A DNA stretch of 64,000 bases from Pelodera strongyloides (lineage: Eukaryota; Nematoda; Chromadorea; Rhabditida; Rhabditidae): the NCBI GenBank assembly GCA_036852015.1, contig JAANDG010000282.1, positions 62,001-126,000 on the forward strand, read 5' to 3'. Under the pieces are notes generated by a model. The model had not been told where the DNA came from, searched no databases, and was given only the letters and a program-made list of their open reading frames with translations. How positions within the stretch are numbered: position 1 is the first letter of the stretch; every line of letters starts with the position of its first letter. Both the position numbers and the translations under genes were made by a program. Below are positions 56,229-64,000 of this stretch, piece by piece.

Positions 56229-56674
56229 ATTGATTACTTATTGATTGATTATCGATCGATTGCTTGAGTATTGATTGATTTTTTTGTGAGTTTGTCGATT
56301 GATTTGTGAATCCTCAAGTTAATGAGTTTAAGGGTTTAATTGAGAAGCTGGGACGCAGGACTTTGGTTTTTTTCTGATTCAGGTAGTGTTGTAATTAGCG
56401 CGGGAGATTGCCATTGTAGTTGGAGTAATTGCTCTAACGTAAACGCAATTACTGTAGGGTAAAAATAACTTACTGTAACGTAAAAGTAAGAACTTTAAAG
56501 TAACTTACGGTAACGGCATTACATTAAGAACATATGTCCTGGGTCTTGGTTTCTTTTCTCTGGTGGCCATTTGTATAACATATTTCTGTGTATGTATTTG
56601 CATTGTGCATATTGTTTTGACTGTGTAGTTTTAGAGAGTTTTGGAGTTTTGGCTGTGATTTTTCAGTCCTTATG

Positions 56675-56842
56675 TTAAAGCGAAATGCTAGCCCCTTTGG
56701 GAAATTTGCATATGATAAGCAAATCCTATGTATCCTATGCTAATTTTGTACGATCGTCCACGGCAATCGTACAAAATTAGCATAGGATACATAGGATTTG
56801 TTTATCATATGCAAATTTTCCAAAGAGGCTAGCATTCGAGTA
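56675..56842. repeat. Near-perfect 73-bp inverted repeat (hairpin MITE)
   Basis: Arms 56681-56754 and 56766-56838 surround an 11-nt loop (CGTCCACGGCA). They differ at about three bases plus one indel. The flank TTAAAGCGAAAT is that of the TTAA family, but the arms (ATCCTATGTATCCTATGCTA) are unlike other copies. Confidence 0.95.
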
Positions 56843-57596
56843 ATTCCTGAATTTTATTGGAAAGATGGTAATGTGTAGATCTAAATGTGAAAGGATTTCC
56901 AGCAGAAGTCTACTCATCGGCAGTCAGTATCATTTTAAGGTACTTAGGGTCTTATTGTTAGTTAGGTCTTTATCTAGTCTTAGTTAATTATATGTTCTGT
57001 TTTAGTACTCGTTCTTTTTGGTGTTGCAATTTGGTCGAAAATTATAATTGATTAGATTATTATTAGCTCATCTGAAACGAGTATCGGTTTTTTTGCGTGT
57101 TTTCTTCATTGTGTATTTATTAAATAAATTATTAGATGGTTTGAATTGTTCGTTTTACTTTTGGAAATCCATAGTACATAATACATAAACTAACACAAAA
57201 AAAATGAAGAACAGCCGAAAATTCAAGTAAAAAACAGTTCTAAATACATGTTAGCACTCTTGGACATTGGCCTCTCGCGTAGTTGTAAGTAGTACTTGTA
57301 GTGTTTGCGAGAGTTATAGGTCACCGATAAAATGTGAGGTGGGCGGCGAAAACCTGGCGCAAAATAAAAAGGTGCGCTGCGAAGGCGCCATCTATCGGGA
57401 AGGAAATGCGGGATAACAGGACAAGACTAGATTTGATTGCCATGCCGCTACTCACTCGATTATTTTCCCCCATTTTTTACTTTTAGCTTTTTCTAGTAGA
57501 GGATAAAACACGTTTAGCTAATTTACAACTGGAGCTCGGCGCGCGCCTCGCTCTAATAGCGTTATATCGTTCGCTGTAGTTTGAGCTTTTGACAAG

Positions 57597-57766
57597 CTAA
57601 AGTTAAATGCCGGCAGGTTTTTGAAACAACCGAGTACATCATCATTCTTATGCAGCTTATGCACTTATGCTCTTATGCAAATGAAAAACCGAGCAAATTA
57701 GCATAAATACGTAAGGATTCAGCTGTCTACGATGCGTTTCAAAAACCGGCCGGTATTTCGCTTTAA
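57597..57766. mobile_element. TTAA-family MITE
   Basis: Left end AGTTAAATGCCGGCAGGTTT; right end CCGGCCGGTATTTCGCTTTAA. The core GAGCAAATTAGCATAAATAC is shared with several copies. Confidence 0.8.
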
Positions 57767-58220
57767 CGATTTGAATTTTTGAAGTTTAGGTTCAGATTGG
57801 CACTTGAGCGTCGTCTGTTACATTGAATTAGTATGAGCTGCATTTTGAAGATTTTGATTCGGATTTTTAGACGATAGCTCGCACGTTTTATCTGCTATTT
57901 ACGATAAGCTTCAGTCCCAAGTCCCAAGGTTCGAATTTGTAATTTACGTAAGTGCCAGTGAATATGTTATATGTATTCATGAATGCAAGTGATCCATCAT
58001 TTTCGAATTGATGTCTATTGCATATTTAAATTGGATGCCTGTCATACCCTAAACCTAAAGCGGCTCCTCTATTTCAATTATTTTTAAATTGCTATTTATT
58101 TAATTAAGCTCAGTTTTTATGTATATCAATCCTCACCCCCTAATATCCTTTATTTTCAATTTATTTTACATTCGGTAATTGGTGTTGCCAGACTATTCGT
58201 TTTGTATACAAAATCACCAG

Positions 58221-58380
58221 TTTTCTCAGTGGAAACCGTTTGGTGACCGGCTATATACGTCTTTTTACTTCGTTCTCTTGTGATTGAAACGCCACAACAA
58301 AATTACCAAATGGTTTTCTCAATGGAAACCGTTTGGTGACCGGCTATATACTCTTTTTCTTCATTTTCTTGTTATTGGAT
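58221..58380 (+). repeat. 93-bp tandem duplication
   Basis: TTTTCTCAGTGGAAACCGTT then TGGTGACCGGCTATATA starts at 58221 and recurs at 58314 with TTTTCTCAATGG. The second copy fades after about 65 bp. A reverse-complement relative lies at 20068. Confidence 0.8.
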
Positions 58381-59063
58381 ACCATTGTTTTGCCCGGGGA
58401 GCTATATTTTGGGAGCATCCGCCCGGGAGCATCGGGAGCTATAATTTGCCGGGAGCTTTGAAAAGGGCGATATTAGCCAGTGTAAGAGGTGTCAAGCACG
58501 TCCTATTTTGGAATATTGCTCTTTCTCCGATTCGACAGAAATGAATGAACATCTTTGTTAAAGAGGTGCGACACATGGTTTCTGAAATGTATACAGTGGA
58601 ATTTCATTCCATGCGTTGTATGCAAATTCCTGTGCGCCTCTTAGCATCTTCCGCGCGGATTGAGAAAAATTGCTTCTAACATATGGGAATGTTTCAATTT
58701 TCAATACAACCTGACATACATCTTCCCTCTATCATTATTGTGCCGTCTATCTATTTGAATTTTCTATTTTTTTTGGATTCGTTGTGGCACTTGGTTGCTC
58801 TGAGCTCTGATTACCTTGATCACGAATTTGCACTCTTGCTTTGTTTGCGCCAAGATGGCGCGCGATTGGCGCACTTTTCGCACTCTACGAAAAACTAATG
58901 TTAGCGACTCTTTAGGAAAGCTTGCGAAACGAGCGCCATATATGATTCTTTCCTAACTGAATATTTAGCTAATAATTTGTATCCCTTCAACAAATTTTGC
59001 CCCATTTTTGCTAGCTCTTGCACCCGAGGTTCATTACTGAACCTTTATGTTTAATCATTTCAG

Positions 59064-59124
59064 AGGAAGCATAACTTTTCTGACGACAAGAAAACGAGGA
59101 CACCGAGCCAATGCATTTTCACAG
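59064..59124 (+). other. Possible coding exon, unidentified
   Basis: Acceptor TTTCAG, then an open frame reading RKHNFSDDKKTRTPSQCIFT, then donor G|GTGTGC (phase 1). Hydrophilic composition and good splice signals suggest an exon, but I do not recognise the family and upstream exons are not evident. A TTAA-family MITE begins 14 bp after the donor. Confidence 0.25.
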
Positions 59125-59137
59125 GTGTGCAATAAAG

Positions 59138-59319
59138 TAAAGCGAAATAACGGTCGGTTTTTGAAACGCATTGCGGACAACTGAATTCTTACGTATTTAT
59201 GCTAATTTACTCGAAGTTAGCTCGATTTTTTTATCCTAATATATGTTCATTTTCATTTGCTGCATAAGAATTATGATGCACTCGATGCGTTTCAAAAACC
59301 GGCCGGTATTTCGCTTTAA
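59138..59319. mobile_element. TTAA-family MITE
   Basis: It starts GTAAAGCGAAATAACGGTCG and ends CCGGCCGGTATTTCGCTTTAA. Its middle is in the inverse orientation to most copies, as at 8938. Confidence 0.85.
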
Positions 59320-59867
59320 GGGAAATACCCGAAGTATTATCCAGTTGCACAGAAGCGATGTGCACGTGAGGTTCCTGGTCGCATCCTTAGCGAAGTTTGC
59401 ATCTCTTACTATATCAACACTTTATTATCTTGTATATTTTGTTCTGCATTTGGTCATAAGTTGAGCTATTTCATTCCTTGATCCTAGAGCGAAATAGTGC
59501 GGGCACTAAAGCTGATTTCGCGTTTGGCAAGCGGGCGCATCTCATGCTTATCACCTTCGTATCTTAATACGCAGCACTAATTTTCTGTTCATTCGCCTCC
59601 CTTTTTTGGTGCGAAACATTGACAATATGATATGTTTTGGTCAGGTTAGGGTTTATACTCGTAATCACGCAACTGTAGCACTACAGTGGTAAAGTAAAAG
59701 TAATCTCCGTACGATAGAAAGTGATTTTCCTAAAGCGTTTTCATCAGACTTTGCTTGGTGACCATGTTCCTGTATCCATGCCCTATATGGGCTCATCAAT
59801 GTTTATGAGATGATTGTCTCCTAGGCTGTCTTCGAATGGGTCTACACCCTCGCAGAAGAATCTATTC

Positions 59868-59868
59868 T

Positions 59869-59896
<28 letters not shown>
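59868..59896. repeat. (CT)n microsatellite
   Basis: About 28 bp of CT; C/T-rich sequence continues to about 59947. Confidence 0.9.
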
Positions 59897-59899
<3 letters not shown>

Positions 59900-60548
59900 A
59901 TGTATCCCTCTCTTTTTCTCGCTCTCTCACCTCTCCTCTCTCTCTCAGAATATAGTCAAAAAATATGGAGGAAAGTTTTTCTAGAAACATATTCTATATA
60001 TACACTGCACAAGCATCCCTGTATTGACTAACAAGTAAAGTCTCATGTATGGCCACACACGTGAACTCACACGTGTACTCGTATTATCGCAGGTGAGCAT
60101 ACTCTGAAGCCATATTTTTCAAGCCACGTGTGGAATTAGGGTTTTGGGTTTTACTAAAGGATTTTATTGGAGGAAAACGTTTACAGCCAGCTTGCTTGTT
60201 AAATCAGCCTACTTGACACATAGTTTTTGGAACATAGTTGATAGACAGACCTGTGGGCGCGCGTCTGACGAGCCTGTGGCGCACTTATAGCCCAAACCCC
60301 CAGATAGCTCCATCCTTTTTCTTTTGCTATTCATACATCCTCAACCTATTGTTTATAGAGGTATTTTGCTCTTGAAATGAGCCAAATTGTGTACAAAGTC
60401 GTTAAATTTCACTCAGATTTATGTGGCTTTTTGCTCAAATCTGTCACTTTTTGTCAACTTTTGTGTACATAAAGCTTAGGTGTAATTATACTTTACGGAG
60501 GGTCATGTTTTGCTCGAATGAGTGTTTCGGCCAGTGTGATACATTGTT

Positions 60549-60627
60549 GGCCGGGTGGCCTAGTGGATAATACAGGACAGGATACTCTGACTGAATGAGA
60601 GGTCGTACGTTCGGTTCCGCTTGGTGC
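60549..60627 (+). other. tRNA-like sequence (SINE head or pseudogene)
   Basis: GGCCGGGTGGCCTAGTGGAT resembles a tRNA 5' half with box A, and ACGTTCGGTTCCGC a box B. The stems do not close well. It shares the GGCCGGGTGG start with 533-601. Confidence 0.3.
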
Positions 60628-60659
60628 AGGGAGTTATCATTCGGTTGGGAACGTCAGGT

Positions 60660-60752
60660 CGCGCTACGCGCTCGGCGGATACAGGTCCTATATCCGCTAC
60701 GCGCGCGGCGGATACAGGTTCTGTCCGCGCTACGCTCGGCGGATTCTGGTCC
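60660..60752 (+). repeat. GC-rich tandem repeat, about 3 units
   Basis: Units of roughly 30-36 bp built from CGCTACGCGCTCGGCGGAT and ACAGGTCCTAT. It directly follows the tRNA-like sequence. Confidence 0.8.
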
Positions 60753-60985
60753 TATGGACTCATGTAACCTAGTCAGAACCCGTGCCGCATTGTTCAGGGC
60801 TACCAAGAATTCAAGCTCAAAATTTTTCATTTAGACAAAGTTTACTTCGGTTCTCAGACCCGGGACTCACTCTGTAAAAAAAGGATTCATTTTCCGGTGC
60901 TCCAAGACAATTTTAGCTCTTATCCATTAGTTAGCCTTTTATATATCTCTTTATTCAAAGCCAAAAAAATGTAACTCAAATACAA

Positions 60986-61383
60986 TCTTATTATATAAAG
61001 TTGGGAGCTTTGTTTGTGCGTTTGTTTGATTGTACGTTTGGATGATGTGCGTTACGCTCAGGTTGTAGGATTGGTTCAGTAGTTCACGTTCCCGTGCACT
61101 GAGCCATCTCACTTCCCAAGCGCCCCTCTCACACACGTTCAGAAAAGGCTGCATATATGGAATGTGTGTGGTGTATCGTTCGGGCGTTTCCGCGGCGCTC
61201 AAAGTACTAGGTGTAAACTACAAAGACCATGCAAATCTAGAGCAACAAAAGAAGGGACGAAGCGACGATTTTAGCATATGATCCTTGCCCTAATTTTTTA
61301 ACAGATTTTTAATCTGCGTTTCACGTATGCATAAAATAAAGTAAATTTACTAGAAAGTCGCCTCGGGCGGCGAAGCCGGCTGG
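60986..61383 (+). mobile_element. Non-autonomous Helitron, copy B
   Basis: It begins A|TCTTATTATATAAAG and ends with the hairpin GTCGCCTCGGGCGGCG, then GCCGGCTGG followed by T. Both ends match copy A at 12634-12879 while the interior differs. No Rep/helicase ORF. Confidence 0.7.
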
Positions 61384-61864
61384 TAGCAAATAAAGAGAAA
61401 AAACGCACACACAGGCTAGGCTCGTTTAAGAAGCCCAGCTACTCACCCGGCGCGTTTCAGGCGGTGCGGTCAGTCCTGCAAACCAGTGCATACTGCCATA
61501 CCTAGGTACTTATCGAACCAATCAATTTCTTAGTATAACACTCTATGTTGATGCTTCCGCTAGTAAGACTTTTCTAACTTCTAGCATACAAACCGCAAAC
61601 GTGTAAGATGGGCGGGGCTTAATAGTTTTGAGCGTTGAGCTAACTCCTAAAGGGCATTTCTCCCCTTATATGGCTGTACAACACTTGCTCCTTCGCTCAA
61701 ATCTACTGTTTGGCAAGGCACTACGACCCGATTTGGACTTTAACCCTGATCAGATAAAGTAAGGGTAGTCAGTTGATTCATTAATTCATTAATCTAAGCA
61801 GTTGATGCATTAAACTCCTTACAAGCAACAATTTTCAACTACAAGCAATAATTTTCAAAGCGCA

Positions 61865-61910
61865 TGTGTGTGTGTGTGTGTGTGTGTATGTGTGTGCGTG
61901 TGCGTGTGTG
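61865..61910. repeat. (GT)n microsatellite
   Basis: GT run of about 24 bp with interrupted TGTGCGTG units after it. Confidence 0.9.
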
Positions 61911-62189
61911 GTGCGCGCGCGAAGACGCAGGGCGCGTGACCCCTGTCGCGGGGATGGCGCACGCACTTTTTTTGTGCGGCTAGCGTGCCAAGTTTCTCAT
62001 TGTGCGCCGCCCTTCGGTACAAAAGTCACGGTAGACGAAATGCTAATTGTGCTGGAGATAATTAACGCGGGGTACATAGGAATTATTTTTACTTCCGGCA
62101 CATCATGGAACACAGTTTCAGTGCAGTTTTTCACCATACGTTTCACAAACCACGTGCCGTACCACTTTAAATAATCGGTAAAATTTCAG

Positions 62190-62234
62190 TCATCAAGGAG
62201 TTCGTCTGGTCCCACAACAACAAGGTGGATTGAG
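62190..62234 (+). other. Possible terminal coding exon, unidentified
   Basis: Acceptor ATTTCAG, then, in the phase left by 59064-59124, VIKEFVWSHNNKVD and a TGA stop. A second frame is also open here, so the coding status is uncertain. Family unknown. Confidence 0.2.
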
Positions 62235-63299
62235 AAGACGATTGGGTTGGTGAAATATTTTATTGTGCTTAAGGTATACAGTATCCGAGAGTAAAGTTTA
62301 GCTTAAGTTTTTCCAAGGATAGGCTTACAAGGAGAGGATTAGGCCTAGCAGCTTCAAGGTTAGGCTTAGGCTTAGCTTCAGGACTACGCCCAAGCCAAGG
62401 CCCCATCAGTCCCGGAAAAGATCTCCTTTAGGATTTATTTTCCCCTTAGACAGCTATGATGAGACCGGAATCGTGTTGACGGTCTATTTATCGTTTTCTC
62501 CTACATTTCTAAGTGGACTGGCTCTTTGCGGGCCGGTGGGCTGTTTGGGTGCCAAGGGCCGGGCGCGCTACCGTCGGCCCTGGGCCATAAGAAATGACCC
62601 AGAGGACAAAAACATAAGGAAGTTTCATATATACGTCATCACGTCATAATCATCCTTCTTTTAGACGCTATAGCGTAAGCATAGCTAGAAGTGACGTCAA
62701 AGGCTGTTTTCTATTTATACGCTGGGTTCCGCTTTTCAAGTTTCCGTGTTTTCACAAGCTTGAACTTTGTCTAACAACCTTATTCGTGAAGGGGTAGGGG
62801 ATTTATGGAAAATTAAACCTAGCAGTCAAGTAAATCTTGAAAACGGTAGCTTTCGTGACTACGCCTCATGAACTGTGTACGTAATAGCAGTGACTGCGTA
62901 AAAATGTGATACGCCGGCGCGGTGCACAACTCTACACGTTTAGTTGGCACCAGCTTGGCGCATTTGTGGCGCAACCTATGGCTACACCCGGGCACCAGTG
63001 CGTCCCTTTACTTTGGCGAGCCCACCTACAAGCATAGTTGGCGCGGCGCTCTTGTGGCTAAGATGTGCGACATCGAAGTTTCATCAGTGCACCCCTTCCG
63101 TCTACGTCCTTTATCAATGAACCCCAACTGTTGTTCTATGCTTCTATTCTTCAAAGTATTTCATCGTGTCTGTTCGCAGGCGAAAATAAATGTATGAATG
63201 AACATTTCTCTGCTTTTTCCTTTTTTTCGTCTCGTTCTTGTTGGTCGAAGATGATATACATCAATGATCGCGCTGGACTTGCAAACGTTCATTTTCATT

Positions 63300-63480
63300 T
63301 TAAAGCGAAATACCAGCCGGTTTTTGAAACACATCGAGTACATAGCATTCTTATGCAGCTTATGTAAATGAACATAAATTAGAATAAAAAATCAAGCTCA
63401 ATTGGAGTAAATTAACATAAATACGTAAGAATTCAGTTGTCCATGATGCGTTTCCAAAAGGGGCTGGTATTTCGCTTTAG
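63300..63480. mobile_element. TTAA-family MITE
   Basis: It starts TTAAAGCGAAATACCAGCCG and ends GGGCTGGTATTTCGCTTTAG. The shared core GAATTCAGTTGTCCATGATG is present. Confidence 0.85.
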
Positions 63481-63949
63481 GACACGTCTTTATTTCTTTC
63501 TTATCCCTTGTCGGCTTATAATGGTCTATTCGAAGTAGTTTGTAGTTTCTTTATTTCCTCTAGATATGCTGGCAATTAGTTTAAATGCGTAACTTCCAGT
63601 TTTCGGTTTTCTGTAATTCATCCATTTAGATAAAAAAAATTATATATGTAAGGGCACATTCGAGAGTTATTCTTAATAGTTTGCCTCGATCGAGCTCCTT
63701 TTCAACTCGAGCATGTACTGTAGTCTTTCTGGTGGAAAATAAGCCTCTAGTAGTCTGTCTAGGCATTTGTAGGCATTGTAATATATATGCTTCATTTCAT
63801 GAACTGTATTTGAGCCCTTCTACTTCTTGGATGAACCACGAAGAATCCCTGAAACGAAGAATACTCATCGTTTTCCTATGTTACAATAAGTTCTAGGGAA
63901 AATCAGGTTTCTAGTTTTATGATCTGCCAAGTGAAAATAAATTTCAGAA

Positions 63950-64000
63950 CATCACGAAGCACCGCGCAATCTTCGCACTGTATTGAACGAGCGAAAAGTA
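63950..64000 (+). other. Possible exon at window edge
   Basis: After ATTTCAG there is a frame, open to the window end, reading HHEAPRNLRTVLNERKV. It could be the next exon of an unrecognised gene; only 50 bp are visible. Confidence 0.2.

Larger units (their letters stand above)
56229..64000. other. Region right of ETFDH without a confident gene
   Basis: It contains MITEs, a Helitron, tandem repeats and GC-rich blocks (GGCGC-rich words near 58.85, 61.95 and 62.9 kb). An AATAAA occurs at about 57125, rather far from the ETFDH stop. Two or three possible exons of an unrecognised plus-strand gene are listed separately. The short open frames elsewhere carry no recognisable domain. Confidence 0.6.

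Noticed and set aside
62313..62375. Telomere-like TTAGGC words
   Set aside because: Only a few irregular copies (TTAGGCTTAGGCTTAG and similar) inside unique sequence; not an array.

Overview
The window is nuclear DNA of an animal. It is AT-rich, its genes are split by many short GT-AG introns, and introns and spacers are packed with small non-autonomous transposons. I read four protein-coding genes by joining exons by eye and checking that every splice phase agrees. All four have animal orthologues: a strawberry-notch (SBNO) nuclear co-regulator, a KMT5A/PR-Set7 histone H4K20 methyltransferase, an AVL9 DENN-type trafficking protein, and mitochondrial ETF-ubiquinone oxidoreductase (ETFDH). SBNO and KMT5A together point to a metazoan. 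I cannot place it further; the small introns and dense MITEs would fit an early-branching invertebrate, but that is a guess.

Layout. (1) 353-19446, minus strand: SBNO, 39 coding exons in frame from the start codon to an exon near the left edge; the 3' end lies outside the window. Its introns hold a ten-copy 54-bp tandem array (17775-18314), a 300-bp TAA microsatellite, a non-autonomous Helitron and several MITEs. (2) 19447-27345: a spacer with an inverted pair of CCGCGG-rich repeats (19794-19881, 22808-22886) and an almost intact CR1/L2/Jockey-like LINE (about 22.9-26.5 kb) broken by one nonsense codon and one frameshift. (3) 27346-31043, plus strand: KMT5A, eight exons, with a PIP-degron-like motif and a complete SET domain. 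(4) 31044-33813: MITE-rich spacer. (5) 33814-40867, plus strand: AVL9, sixteen exons. (6) 40868-43731: spacer with diverged repeats. (7) 43732-56228, plus strand: ETFDH, sixteen exons. Its 5-kb fourteenth intron carries two near-identical 460-bp direct repeats around 3.9 kb with no recognisable polymerase, which looks like a young LTR-type non-autonomous element. (8) 56229-64000: no confident gene; MITEs, a second Helitron, tandem repeats and a near-perfect 73-bp hairpin.

The four genes do not form a pathway. Two act in the nucleus (transcriptional co-regulation, H4K20 methylation), one in late secretory/endosomal trafficking, and one in the mitochondrial inner membrane. The most distinctive property of the window is its mobile-element landscape: a piggyBac-like TTAA-flanked MITE family (about 20 copies), a second MITE family ending in GAGGCCGTATTCACC (about 7 copies), a GGGGTTTGCAAG family (2 copies), Helitrons, a LINE and the LTR-like element, several inserted within 7-20 bp of splice sites. 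I found no CRISPR array, operon or convincing functional RNA gene.
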